64,000 nt of DNA from Oscillospiraceae bacterium (GCA_017540645.1 JAFYAQ010000001.1:50696-114695), one strand, 5' to 3'. Shown: positions 51,374 to 60,401, counted from the stretch's first letter. The notes: generated from the sequence alone by a model not told the origin. Program-made: numbers and translations.

Positions 51374-51826
51374 GATCTAGCCACTTCCTCCTTCATGCTT
51401 CACCCTTCCAACCCCCTTATATATTAAGATAGCGGCTCTAATATGTCAAATATTAAAAAAATATCTATATATACCTCTGTAAATATATATAAATTATCTA
51501 TATAAAATGCATATGACATTCAAGATGGTTTATATATTTCCACTTTATTCGATTTTTAATTATAATAATCCAAAAGGCTGGATAAGGGCGATCGGCAGGT
51601 TCCGATGCTTCATTCCATGGGCAAGGAAATCTGTCTCATAATAAGCTGTTGTGGGCAAGCTGTGGGTAACGGTAAAAAACATTATCCTCAACTTGCCCGC
51701 GATCGTTTTTGACAGAAAAAGGACATATTCTTGTTACCCCCTCCCACTGGCAGCAGAGCATAACCGTTTTTGAAAAAGCCCGATGCAGTAATCGAAAATG
51801 TAGGTTATTTTTTGGAGGCGATTATA
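51374..51826. promoter_or_regulatory. AT-rich divergent regulatory region (lysR / racemase operon)
   Basis: About 450 bp separate the two start codons. The lysR side (51420-51560) is dominated by ATATATAT-type runs with several T-N11-A palindromes, typical of LysR-binding regions. A TTGACA at 51709-51714 is a possible -35 element for the racemase operon, but no good -10 follows at 16-18 bp, as expected for an activator-dependent promoter. No small gene was seen. Confidence 0.45.
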
Positions 51827-52885
51827 TTGTTTCCACGCCTGTTGATCAGCAGTTCAAAAATAATGCATAATGCGAGCGTTTTACGAGATATTTGTGCGCA
51901 GCACGATATCCGTATCACTGGCATCACCAAATGTTTTTGTGGGGATCCTCAGATAGCCCGATGCTTCATCGAGAGCGGAATCACGATGTTGGGCGATTCA
52001 AGGGTCCAGAACCTTCAGAGAATGACAGAACTGCCGGCTCAGAAGTGGTTGATACGTATTCCCATGATCAGCGAGGCTACTGAGGCGGTACAGTTTGCTG
52101 ATGTGTCGCTGCATTCAGAGTCCGCCACAATTGACGCATTCGACCGAGCCGCAGCGATCCTGGGAAAAAAGCACAAAATAATACTTATGGCAGATTTGGG
52201 AGATATCCGTGAGGGATATGTCGACTATGACAGATTGGTGGACGTTGCAAAAGGAATCGCCGCCAAGAAACATGTAGAGCTATACGGTATTGGGACCAAT
52301 CTAACTTGCTTTTCTTATGTACAACCTGACTCCGAGAAAATGGCTGAGTTGGTATGGTTGGCAAAACGTATTGCTCCCTATTGTGAAAATGAACCTATAA
52401 TCAGTGGCGGAAACTCCGCTACAATCCAACTGATGTTGGACGGAAAGATTCCTCCGGAAGTACAAACTCTCCGACTCGGTGAAGGAATTCTTTTTGGCCG
52501 AGAACGAACAGGCTATACTTATCTACCTAACACTTTCCACGATGCATTTACTCTGCAGGCAGAAATTGTGGAATGTAAGGAGAAGCCTTCTATTCCTTGG
52601 GGCCGCGTGGGGCATAACGCCAAGGGGGTTTCTCCCAGCTTTGTCGATAAAGGAAATCGACTAAAAGCTATCTGTGCAGTTGGTAAACAGGATATTGATC
52701 CTGATTATCTTGTTCCGTTGGATCGAGGGGTACAGGTATTAGGTGCCAGCGGTGACCACTTAGTATTGGACATTACTGATAGTACACAGGCTTACCAAGT
52801 GGGCGGTATTATAGATTTCACTTTGACCTACACTTCTGCGCTGAGGGCCTTTACTTCCCCATATATTTCTAAAATAATAATTTAG
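51827..52885 (+). CDS. Alanine/ornithine racemase-family PLP enzyme
   Basis: The start is a TTG at 51827, 7-8 nt after TTTGGAGG; upstream codons back to 51770 are in frame but do not resemble the family. The product has 352 aa. It matches the YhfX/ornithine-racemase branch of the fold III alanine racemases: PRLLISSSKIMHNASVL, the PLP lysine in GITKCFCGDP (about 34), ADLGDIREGY (about 124-133), GTNLTCF (about 156) and ISGGNSATI (about 191). These interconvert L- and D-ornithine or related amino acids. It is first in an operon with an M20 peptidase and GltS-type carrier. Confidence 0.82.
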   Translation: MFPRLLISSSKIMHNASVLRDICAQHDIRITGITKCFCGDPQIARCFIESGITMLGDSRVQNLQRMTELPAQKWLIRIPMISEATEAVQFADVSLHSESATIDAFDRAAAILGKKHKIILMADLGDIREGYVDYDRLVDVAKGIAAKKHVELYGIGTNLTCFSYVQPDSEKMAELVWLAKRIAPYCENEPIISGGNSATIQLMLDGKIPPEVQTLRLGEGILFGRERTGYTYLPNTFHDAFTLQAEIVECKEKPSIPWGRVGHNAKGVSPSFVDKGNRLKAICAVGKQDIDPDYLVPLDRGVQVLGASGDHLVLDITDSTQAYQVGGIIDFTLTYTSALRAFTSPYISKIII

Positions 52886-52945
52886 GAAGGAGGTACTGCT
52901 ATAAAACACATTACTATCCCCAAAAAGAATTAAGGAGGTGAGAAA

Positions 52946-54115
52946 GTGAATGCAATGGAAAAAGCTCTTGCTGCTCTAAAACAGGATGAACAAATACAGA
53001 CTTTTTTGAAACTTGCAAAAATCCATGCGGTTGGCGGAGACGAAATCCTTTTGGCTCGGGAATATGAGCAAATATTAAAAGGAATGGGTTTTTCCGTCCA
53101 ATACGACAAGGCTGGAGAAGCCTTTAATGGCAACTGCGGAAATCTGATTGCTTATTGGGAAGGAACAGACCCCTTGGCGGAGCCGATCTTTTTGTCTGGT
53201 CATCTTGACACTATTATGACTACGAAAGACCTTCACCCCGTGATAAGGGACGGCGCTATTTACAGTGATGGAACTACCATTCTGGGCGCCGATGACCGCT
53301 CTGCCTTGGCTGCCTATATCGATGCGATTAAGGCTATCCAGGACACGAATATGCCGTGTGGTCCCATTGAACTAATAATCACGGTAAATGAGCAGCATGG
53401 CCTGTTGGGAGCGCAAAATCTCGACCTGTCATTGGTCAGAAGCCGAAATGGTGTTGTTTTCGATGAAAGCAAAGGCGATGTAGGATATATTCTGCGTCGA
53501 GGAGGATTTCGTTCCTCCATAGATATTGTCTTCTGCATGCCCCAAGGATCAGCGGCCGGACACATTGCCAATGATCCCATAAATCCAAATGCCTTTGTGA
53601 TGGGTACGGAAGCCTTCCGTCGGATGAATCTGGGCAATCTGGATAATGGTGATACGGTTGCGCTGATTGGTGTAATGGAGGGCGGTGAGTTTGCTTCCGT
53701 CATTCCGGGCACTTTGCACATGAGCGGGCAGGTGCGCTCTTATCGTCGTGAGTTGTTGGATCAGCAGCTTGCCCTCATGGAAAAGGTTTCTCAGGAGGAG
53801 GCTGAAAAATGCGGCGGCTCAGCTGAGGTAAATATCCAGCATGGTTATCAAGGCTACGAGATAAGCAGCGAAGACCCCCTTTACCAGGTGTGCAGAGGCG
53901 CGATAAGCCATCTTGGCCTGCCCTATACCGAAGGTCAAACCTTGGGCGGTGCTGACACCAATTACTTGCGCATGTTGGGCTTGAACTGCATAACCATGGG
54001 TAACGGTCAGCGGGAGATTCATAGTTTCAATGAGCATATCAGCGTGGAAAACCTGATAAACATTGCAAGGCTCTCCATTGCGATTATTGCCAATTGGTAT
54101 CAGAGCAAACGGTAA
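52946..54115 (+). CDS. M20-family (PepT-like) metallopeptidase
   Basis: The GTG at 52946 has AAGGAGG 7 nt upstream; the product has 389 aa. Dizinc-site residues are visible: SGHLDT (about 91-96), the bridging Asp in LGADDRSA (about 113-120), the Asp in VFDESKGD (about 171) and the His in EIHSFNEHIS. The usual E-E pair (general base plus metal ligand) reads N-E-Q-H-G (about 150-154), so the second Glu is Gln. The inserted dimerisation domain is present (about 190-300). Tripeptidase or aminoacyl-peptide hydrolysis is likely, unless the change affects metal binding. Confidence 0.85.
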   Translation: MNAMEKALAALKQDEQIQTFLKLAKIHAVGGDEILLAREYEQILKGMGFSVQYDKAGEAFNGNCGNLIAYWEGTDPLAEPIFLSGHLDTIMTTKDLHPVIRDGAIYSDGTTILGADDRSALAAYIDAIKAIQDTNMPCGPIELIITVNEQHGLLGAQNLDLSLVRSRNGVVFDESKGDVGYILRRGGFRSSIDIVFCMPQGSAAGHIANDPINPNAFVMGTEAFRRMNLGNLDNGDTVALIGVMEGGEFASVIPGTLHMSGQVRSYRRELLDQQLALMEKVSQEEAEKCGGSAEVNIQHGYQGYEISSEDPLYQVCRGAISHLGLPYTEGQTLGGADTNYLRMLGLNCITMGNGQREIHSFNEHISVENLINIARLSIAIIANWYQSKR

Positions 54116-54151
54116 CTCAAAGGGATCAAATGATTGGGAAAGGAGCAAACA

Positions 54152-55531
54152 ATGGATATTTATGGAGTTTTGACTGACTTTGCGATAGCTTCGGTGTTGA
54201 TTTTAATTGGACAGTTGATCCGATCAAAAGTTCGTTTTTTCCAGAAATTCTTTATTCCTGCCAGTATGATCGCGGGTTTCCTTGGCCTTTTTTTAGGCCA
54301 GCGCTTCCTCAAAGTCATCAGCTTTTCTGATGCGGCCGGCGAATACACCAGTCTTCTCATCTTGATTATTTATGCTGTCATCGGCATCAACGGTTTTAGC
54401 GGCGGAACCGGAAAGGGGCAGGGCAGAGAAACGTTTGAGCGTATCGTCGGCTTTTCTTGCTACCGTTTTGCTCTCTGCATGCTTCAATATGCAATTGGTA
54501 TTGCAGCGGGCATTTCCATCATCAAGTGGCTGGTTCCCGGAATCAGTGATGGTTTTGGCTTGCTTCTTGCTGCTGGTTTCAACGGTGGTCACGGAACCGC
54601 TGCTGCCGTGGCAAAAACCTTTTCTAATTTGGGCTGGACCGAAGCCGGTGACTTGGGTATGACCATGGCAACCATCGGCATCCTTGTCGGCGTATTCGGA
54701 GGTCTGGCACAGATAAAGCTCGCCACCAAAAAGGGATGGACCGGCTATATCAAGGATTTCTCCTATGTATCTGGCGATCTTAAAACGGGCCTTGTGTCTC
54801 CGGAAAACATGAAGCCCATGGGGAATGACACGATCTCCTCTGTTTCCCTTGATTCCCTGTGCTATCACCTGTCTCTCATTCTGATGGTTACCGGCGGCGG
54901 CTATGCGCTGAACACTTTTGTTATCCGCCCTTATATTTCCTCATCCATTCCTGACTATACCATTATCTTCTGTGTGGCTCTGCTGTTCTTCCTCTTAATG
55001 CGCAAAACAGGAATTTACAAGCACATGGACAAAAGAGTCAATTCCCGCGTAGCCGGTACATGTACGGATTACCTTGTTTTCTTCGGTATTGCCCGTGTAA
55101 ATACATCGGTCGTTCTGCAATACGCCCTTCCCATCATCCTTCTGACTCTGGCCGGCTTTTTCGCGCTCCTGGTTACCTTCTGGCTTGGCTACAAAATGGT
55201 CAAGAAGAGCTGGTTTGAACACTATCTGTTCTGCTATGGCTATAATACCGGTATTTTCGCCATTGGCTTCGTTCTGTTGCGGATTGTTGACCCCGATAAT
55301 AAATCCCTTACCCTGGAGGATGTCGCATTGTCTCCCTGGTCTAGCTTTATTGATATCTTCTCCTGGTCTCTGATTCCTATTGCTCTGTTGAGCGGAAGAG
55401 GTTGGACCGTGGTGGCAGTCTGCCTGGCGTTGACCGTCGTGCCTGTTATTCTCTCTATCGTGTGCAAAGCCTGGTATAATGACCCGCTGAATAAACGGGG
55501 CTTCTACGGTGTCGAAGAACCGACAGATTAA
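54152..55531 (+). CDS. GltS-type sodium/glutamate symporter family protein
   Basis: The ATG at 54152 has AAAGGAG 6 nt upstream; the product has 459 aa. It has about 11-12 hydrophobic segments and the GltS pattern: an early GQLIRSKVRFFQKFFIPASMIAGF segment, the first helical hairpin GFNGGHGTAAAV (about 143-154) and a second half with a related SWFEHYLFCYGYNTGIFAIGF. GltS imports glutamate with Na+. Next to a racemase and a peptidase it probably carries the amino acid or dipeptide that they process. It ends at a clear terminator. Confidence 0.87.
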   Translation: MDIYGVLTDFAIASVLILIGQLIRSKVRFFQKFFIPASMIAGFLGLFLGQRFLKVISFSDAAGEYTSLLILIIYAVIGINGFSGGTGKGQGRETFERIVGFSCYRFALCMLQYAIGIAAGISIIKWLVPGISDGFGLLLAAGFNGGHGTAAAVAKTFSNLGWTEAGDLGMTMATIGILVGVFGGLAQIKLATKKGWTGYIKDFSYVSGDLKTGLVSPENMKPMGNDTISSVSLDSLCYHLSLILMVTGGGYALNTFVIRPYISSSIPDYTIIFCVALLFFLLMRKTGIYKHMDKRVNSRVAGTCTDYLVFFGIARVNTSVVLQYALPIILLTLAGFFALLVTFWLGYKMVKKSWFEHYLFCYGYNTGIFAIGFVLLRIVDPDNKSLTLEDVALSPWSSFIDIFSWSLIPIALLSGRGWTVVAVCLALTVVPVILSIVCKAWYNDPLNKRGFYGVEEPTD

Positions 55532-55555
55532 ACGCAAATCCTCATTCTTACAGCC

Positions 55556-55588
55556 AAAACCCCGGAAGCACAGGCTTCCGGGGTTTTT
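55556..55588. terminator. Terminator of the racemase-peptidase-symporter operon
   Basis: AAAACCCCGGAAGC pairs with GCTTCCGGGGTTTTT around a short ACAG loop, 25 bp after the symporter stop. It can serve the convergent gene too. Confidence 0.88.
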
Positions 55589-55646
55589 CATACCCAAAAT
55601 CTTTAAGCAGCAATGCAGCAATAAAAAAGTGAATATATGGCTCGCT

Positions 55647-56075
55647 TCAGCCTTTCCTTTTGGATTTCCGAAGGGGCAGTCCCAGAAGGTTGGAATCAAA
55701 GCCTTTCATGATCGCCTCATAGGTGCTGACCAGATAGGTGTTTCGGGGATAGCGCGCGTTCCATTTCCGGTTCAGCTCTTCCGCGAACGATACGGCGAGG
55801 CCGCCCCAACGGGCAGCGGCGGGAGACAGGAACAACGCCAGGACCCGCTTCTCCTCCTCCGCGGCGAGCTTCTGCTCCCGGCCGGGAAGTGCTGCCCGAC
55901 GCCGCTCCAGCGCTTCCATCAGTCCGACAGCGGCCTGTTCCGGTCCGGCAGCCTCCAGCGTCTCAAAAAAAGGAACGCATCCCGCTTCAAAGGCTTGAAA
56001 ACAGGAAGGATAATGATCATAGTCAAAACAGGAAAGATATTCCCGGGATACTATGATCCGTTCAGCGAGATCCAT
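55647..56075 (-). CDS. Uncharacterised small soluble protein (DUF6323-like)
   Basis: The 142-aa protein is mostly helical, with no membrane segment or catalytic motif. Features are DYDHYPSCFQAFEAGCVPFFETLE and a Trp/Asn-rich C-terminal part ending in a basic tail (LPLRKSKRKG). Similar short proteins are common in gut Clostridia and are unassigned; the DUF6323 label is from memory and uncertain. It has its own TATAAT promoter (56110-56138), divergent from the receiver-acetyltransferase fusion. Confidence 0.65.
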   Translation of the reverse strand: MDLAERIIVSREYLSCFDYDHYPSCFQAFEAGCVPFFETLEAAGPEQAAVGLMEALERRRAALPGREQKLAAEEEKRVLALFLSPAAARWGGLAVSFAEELNRKWNARYPRNTYLVSTYEAIMKGFDSNLLGLPLRKSKRKG

Positions 56076-56109
56076 GGCAGCCTCCTGTTTTTTTGCATTG
56101 CTTGATTTG

Positions 56110-56138
56110 ATTATAGTTCTCTTTCCTCCGGTTGAAAA
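56110..56138 (-). promoter_or_regulatory. Promoter of the small unknown protein gene
   Basis: On the minus strand TTTTCA (56138-56133) and a perfect TATAAT (56115-56110) are 17 bp apart, about 35 bp upstream of the start codon. Confidence 0.6.
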
Positions 56139-56153
56139 GAGCTTTTCTGCGCC

Positions 56154-56182
56154 TTTACAAACAATTTAGCTCTTTGTATACT
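56154..56182 (+). promoter_or_regulatory. Promoter of the receiver-acetyltransferase fusion gene
   Basis: TTTACA (56154-56159) and TATACT (56177-56182) are 17 bp apart. The start codon follows only about 13-20 nt after the expected transcription start. Confidence 0.65.
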
Positions 56183-56201
56183 GAAAGTTGAGGTGAGGCA
56201 T

Positions 56202-57242
56202 ATGAAGGATCCGCTTTTTACGATCATTGTCGCGGATGATGAGGTGGAGCTGCGCGACGCCGTGTGCGGCATGATCCGCTGGGAGGAGCTCGGCTTTCGC
56301 CTGGTGGGCAGCGCCGACAACGGCCTTGACGCGCTGCAGCTGGTGGAACAGCTGCAGCCCGATCTGCTGCTGACGGACATCCAGATGCCCTTCATTACCG
56401 GCACCGCACTGGCGCGTCAGGTGCGGGAACTGCAGCCGCTGATCCAGGTGGCCTTCCTGTCCGGCTATGACGATTTTGAATATGCTCAAAGCGCCATTGA
56501 GAGCGATGTGATCGCTTATCTGCTCAAGCCCATCAGCATGGCCGAGCTGTCCCAGGCGCTGAGGGATATCCATAAAAAGATGGAAAAGGGATTCTGCGCC
56601 TTTGCCCCCAAGAAGACCGTGTCTGCACTGGATATTCTGCACAGCGGAGCGCTGTATCTGCCCCTGGACCCGTCCATCACCGAGGAGCAGGTCAAGCGCC
56701 AGGAGCTGATGTATGACTACAACGCTACCCGCCCCTCGGAGACGGAAAAACGCATGGCCCTGCTGCGGCAGATGCTGGCGGAGTGTGGGGAAGAAAGCTA
56801 TATCGAGGCGCCTTTTCATGCCAACTGGGGCGGCGCTCATGTGCATCTGGGACGGAACGTCTGGGCCAATTTCAATCTGACCCTGGTAGACGATACCCAC
56901 ATTTATATCGGAGATTACACCATGATCGGCCCCAATGTGACCATCGCCACGGCCGGTCATCCCGTGCTGCCGCAGCTTCGGCAGGAGGGCTATCAATATA
57001 ATCTGCCGGTATCCATCGGGCGCAACTGCTGGCTCGGCGCGGGCGCGATCCTCCTTCCCGGCGTGACCATCGGAGATCATACGGTGATCGGCGCGGGCAG
57101 CGTCGTCACAGGGGATATCCCCTCCTGCATGGTGGCGGCAGGCTGCCCCTGCCGCGTGCTCCGGCCGGTCAGTGACCGGGACCGGGTGTATTACTATCGA
57201 GACCGGAAGATCCCGCCGGAACTGCTGGAGCAAAAGTACTGA
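56202..57242 (+). CDS. Response-regulator receiver domain fused to maltose-type O-acetyltransferase
   Basis: The ATG at 56202 has GAGGTGAGG upstream (GTG 56193 is the alternative); the product has 346 aa. Residues 1 to about 125 are a receiver domain of the YesN type: acidic pair ADDE (11-13), phospho-Asp in LLLTDIQMP (Asp 59), Ser in FLSGYDDF and Lys in YLLKPIS. After a short linker (about 125-140), a complete maltose/galactoside acetyltransferase follows (LYLPLDPS, YNATRPSE, then the left-handed hexapeptide beta-helix from about 200, with the catalytic His in TAGHPVLP and IGDHTVIGAGSVVTGDIP). YesN regulators normally continue into an AraC-type HTH, which is absent. Confidence 0.85.
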   Translation: MKDPLFTIIVADDEVELRDAVCGMIRWEELGFRLVGSADNGLDALQLVEQLQPDLLLTDIQMPFITGTALARQVRELQPLIQVAFLSGYDDFEYAQSAIESDVIAYLLKPISMAELSQALRDIHKKMEKGFCAFAPKKTVSALDILHSGALYLPLDPSITEEQVKRQELMYDYNATRPSETEKRMALLRQMLAECGEESYIEAPFHANWGGAHVHLGRNVWANFNLTLVDDTHIYIGDYTMIGPNVTIATAGHPVLPQLRQEGYQYNLPVSIGRNCWLGAGAILLPGVTIGDHTVIGAGSVVTGDIPSCMVAAGCPCRVLRPVSDRDRVYYYRDRKIPPELLEQKY

Positions 57243-57309
57243 CGCCAAAGGAACTGGGAGGCGCTTCTGAAACGTGCGCGCCTTAACTAACGCTCAGGAG
57301 ATATCATCC

Positions 57310-58302
57310 ATGTATACTGCGTCCAAAACCCGCTACGATACGATGCGCTATTTCCGCTGCGGCCGCAGCGGGCTGAAGCTTCCGGGCATATCCCTGGGCT
57401 TCTGGCACAACTTTGGGGACACAGGCTGCTTCAAAACCATGGAGCAGATCTGTTTCACGGCCTTTGATCACGGCATCACGCATTTCGATCTGGCCAACAA
57501 CTATGGTCCGGAACCGGGTAGCGCCGAGATCCATCTGGGCCGGATCCTTAAGGAGAACTTTCGCCCTTACCGGGATGAGCTGACCATCACAACCAAGGCC
57601 GGCTATCTGATGTGGGACGGCCCCTACGGTGAATGGGGCAGCCGCAAGCACATGCTCTCCAGCCTGGATCAGAGTCTCAAGCGTCTGGGATTGGAGTATG
57701 TGGATATCTTCTATCACCACCGGATGGACCCGGAAACGCCGCTGGAGGAGACGATGCTGGCTCTCGAGCAGGCGGTGCGCTCCGGCAAGGCGATCTATGC
57801 GGGGCTGTCCAACTATGACGGAGAGCATCTGGCACAGGCGGCTATGATCCTGGACGAGCTGCATGTTCCCTTTGTGATCAACCAGAACCGCTACTCCATC
57901 TTTGACCGCAGCATCGAGCGCAACGGGCTGAAGGAGACGGCAAGGAAGCTGGGCAAGGGCATCATTGCCTTCAGTCCCCTGGCCCAGGGCCTGCTGACGG
58001 ACCGCTATCTACACGGGATCCCGGCAGACAGCCGGATCCGCACCGACGCGCGCTTCCTCCAGGAATCCGCGTTGACCGAGGATCGTCTGCGGCAGATCTG
58101 CGAGCTCAATGCCCTGGCGGCGGAACGCGGGCAGAGTCTGGCACAGATGGCCCTGGCCTGGATCCTCCGGGACGGTGCCGTGGCCAGCGTGCTGGTCGGA
58201 GCGTCAAAGCCGGAGCAGGTTTTGGACAATCTGCAGGCGCTCAACAACACCCGTTTTACAGAGGAAGAACTGCAAAAGATCGACCGCATCTGCGGCCTGT
58301 AA
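57310..58302 (+). CDS. Aldo/keto reductase (YghZ / L-glyceraldehyde 3-phosphate reductase-like)
   Basis: The ATG at 57310 has CAGGAG about 10 nt upstream; the product has 330 aa. The AKR tetrad is visible: Asp and Tyr in FDLANNYGP (about 64-72), Lys in TTKAGY (about 97) and His in FYHHRMD (about 132). NADPH-site segments include SPLAQGLLTDRY (about 214-225) and VLVGASKPEQVLDN near the end. The SLGFWHNFGD and GPEPGSAE sequences follow the YghZ branch, which reduces aldehydes such as L-glyceraldehyde 3-phosphate and methylglyoxal. It lies 67 bp after the fusion gene. Confidence 0.88.
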   Translation: MYTASKTRYDTMRYFRCGRSGLKLPGISLGFWHNFGDTGCFKTMEQICFTAFDHGITHFDLANNYGPEPGSAEIHLGRILKENFRPYRDELTITTKAGYLMWDGPYGEWGSRKHMLSSLDQSLKRLGLEYVDIFYHHRMDPETPLEETMLALEQAVRSGKAIYAGLSNYDGEHLAQAAMILDELHVPFVINQNRYSIFDRSIERNGLKETARKLGKGIIAFSPLAQGLLTDRYLHGIPADSRIRTDARFLQESALTEDRLRQICELNALAAERGQSLAQMALAWILRDGAVASVLVGASKPEQVLDNLQALNNTRFTEEELQKIDRICGL

Positions 58303-58441
58303 TACCGATCCCCCGTCGTGCTGTCCGCCGGATTCTTTATGTTATAAACTATCTATCCGAGCAGCCTTGCGGTGAGGCGAAACCTGCTGCGCCGGACGGC
58401 GCCGACGTGCATTTTTCGACCGCTACGGGGACGGCGGCTTT

Positions 58442-58585
58442 GCTGCATCCGCCCCCGGCGGCGCAGCCCCGCTTTTCCCAACGAGCTCCGCTCGTCGGTC
58501 TCATAACCCGGGGAGAATCGGCACATCTTCTTCTCCATAACGGCAAAAAACACAGCCCACCGTATGGTGGACTGTGTTTTTAGTG
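58442..58585. repeat. 144-bp repeat, left copy (A)
   Basis: This block is almost identical to 63770-63913, with only a few differences near CCCACCGTATGG. It contains a 22-base match, with one mismatch, to the D-arm/anticodon arm of tRNA-fMet (58490-58511), in the orientation opposite to the tRNA gene at the right edge. It ends in a terminator-type hairpin (AAAACACAG...CTGTGTTTT). Confidence 0.88.
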
Positions 58586-58650
58586 CGTTAGGACACCGGT
58601 AATCATACAATTCGGCGTTTCTCACCTCCAAACGGGGGTGGGTGCAAAGT

Positions 58651-58692
58651 GGGTGCAGATTATGTAAACCATATCTGCACCCTTCTTTTTTT
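58651..58692 (+). terminator. GGGTGCA inverted repeat with T run at the left end of the AT-rich island
   Basis: GGGTGCAGAT (58651-58660) pairs with ATCTGCACCC (58673-58682), followed by TTCTTTTTTTTG. A further direct GGGTGCA copy lies just upstream (58640-58646). It may be a terminator, or part of a recombination-site arrangement. Confidence 0.55.
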
Positions 58693-58823
58693 GCCGAATA
58701 CATCCAATTGGACGTTGTTCCTCAGAATTTGCCAAGGTATAATCCTAATTAGGGTAGTAATTTGGGATCTGTGATAATGAACACAAACTCTAATGAAAGC
58801 TCGGCGTGAATATAAAACAGTTA

Positions 58824-58853
58824 TTCACGTTTCATAGCAAGGTATGGTATAAT
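58824..58853 (+). promoter_or_regulatory. Promoter of the two-gene island cassette
   Basis: A perfect TATAAT (58848-58853) with an extended -10 (TGG just before it) follows TTCACG (58824-58829) at 18 bp. The leader to the first gene is about 78 nt. Confidence 0.6.
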
Positions 58854-58937
58854 AATTCTGCTTGGTTTTGTATTTGATGTACTTAGTGGAGAAGAGAGTA
58901 TTCGGGAAACACACGCGCGTGACTACGAGGATCAGAT

Positions 58938-60401
58938 ATGTCAAAAGGGCCGAAAATAAATTATACAAAGAGAAATTTCACGACCAGGGATAATCTGGGT
59001 ATTAGTGCAGCCGGAGCTTCATTTCAGGCTGAGCTCTGCCCTGTCATTACTACAGTAACACCGCGGCCGTTCTATTGGGCGTTTGCTGTTTGGAATTATT
59101 ATGATTATTGGATGAATTACAAAACAAGCAAAAGAAGTGATTCGGATTTTGAAAAGAACTTTCTGAAGCGTAACGATTATTTCTTCGTCCTTGCAAATTT
59201 GCTCACTGAAGACTCCGACAGGGACAATCTTGTTGGTAAGGATAACTGTTCGATCGATTTGGCAAAGAACCCATTAGGTCCATACCCTTACAATCGCGAT
59301 TACTTCATTTCTCCATATGGAGGGATGCAGTATTTTATGTCCGGATGCGGAACGCTCGGTTTTGTAACAAGCGTCGATAATGATGGCCACGCTCTGCCTT
59401 TTGCAAAGATTACGGAGAAGAAAGGAGTCCCACTCGCAGTCGCATTTGAAAACAAAATCAAAGATACTGAGTATTATCGTTCTTACAGGCTACATGATAT
59501 TCCAGTGCCCAGACCTGTTCTGGAAGAGCTTGGGAAAGCGCTAAGTTTGGATATGAACGGGATGGATGAATGCAAAAAGCTTCTCCGAGACTCATTCTTT
59601 GAAGCTACAAGAAATGCATTGTTTGACAACAGGACTTTGATTTTGACGAAGGATTATTTGTTGTCGTTTATGCCGCAGTACGACGCAGGGGCAATCAGCG
59701 CAGCGCAGATAAGAGAAATCCTCTACGATCGTTTTGCTCCTGGAAAAGAAGAAAAAGCGAGTTTACCCGAAAACCTCCAGGGGATTTCCACTGCTTGGGA
59801 GGCAGTCATAGGACGGCAGTATTTTACCATCTGTATTGAGCTGATATGGAAGTACATGCTTATGGAATTGACTGTCCCAATGGATTTGAATACATGGATC
59901 AACACCTGTATTACCGACGCAAAGTGGACGATTGATCTCACCACCCCCGTTGACAGTTTCTTGTTGGATGCAGAGATAGGGTATGCTGAAAGAGAAAGAA
60001 TCATTTCGGAAGGAGCCAGAGGCGCAAGAACTGTTTCTAAAAACCTTGAGAATGCTCTGAAAGTGTTGTTTTCAATATATAAGCGGTTCAGTTCTCGGCG
60101 CGATGTTGATCCTTACTATCTTTCTGTCGGAGACAACATTTCCATTGTAGAGTATATTCGTCTCGTTGAAAGATACAAGCAGTCTCCGGTTATAGAACTG
60201 CTGATATACATAATGATTAATTGGGTTGTCAGACGTCATGAAGAGGTTGCGTTTCGGAAACTGGTCGATGGACGTGATGGTTATTTCATCGAAAAAATCG
60301 ACGGAAAATACTATCAAAAAAACATTTCTTTCCCTGATTTCACAGGAAACCGAATGATGCAGCTAATACATGTGATGAAAGACCTTGATATGCTGGTGTG
60401 A
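58938..60401 (+). CDS. Unknown 487-aa protein of a two-gene cassette (DUF6361-like opening)
   Basis: I do not recognise a named family with confidence. The N-terminal segment (RDNLGISAAGASFQ, then PVITTVTPRPFYWAFAVWNYYDYW, about 17-58) follows the pattern R-D-x-L-G-I...P-x-I-T-x-x-T-x-R-x-x-Y found in DUF6361-type proteins, which I recall beside phospholipase-D-fold genes in bacterial accessory islands. The rest is helical, with no nuclease, helicase or kinase motif and no signal peptide. The DNA is visibly AT-rich compared with the chromosome core. Its stop overlaps the next gene's GTG by four bases, so the pair are translationally coupled. Confidence 0.7.
   Translation: MSKGPKINYTKRNFTTRDNLGISAAGASFQAELCPVITTVTPRPFYWAFAVWNYYDYWMNYKTSKRSDSDFEKNFLKRNDYFFVLANLLTEDSDRDNLVGKDNCSIDLAKNPLGPYPYNRDYFISPYGGMQYFMSGCGTLGFVTSVDNDGHALPFAKITEKKGVPLAVAFENKIKDTEYYRSYRLHDIPVPRPVLEELGKALSLDMNGMDECKKLLRDSFFEATRNALFDNRTLILTKDYLLSFMPQYDAGAISAAQIREILYDRFAPGKEEKASLPENLQGISTAWEAVIGRQYFTICIELIWKYMLMELTVPMDLNTWINTCITDAKWTIDLTTPVDSFLLDAEIGYAERERIISEGARGARTVSKNLENALKVLFSIYKRFSSRRDVDPYYLSVGDNISIVEYIRLVERYKQSPVIELLIYIMINWVVRRHEEVAFRKLVDGRDGYFIEKIDGKYYQKNISFPDFTGNRMMQLIHVMKDLDMLV

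Noticed and set aside
58353..58703. Short minus-strand open frame within repeat A (and similar frames in repeat B)
   Set aside because: It arises from the repeated non-coding sequence, carries tRNA-like and terminator elements and has no RBS or family features.
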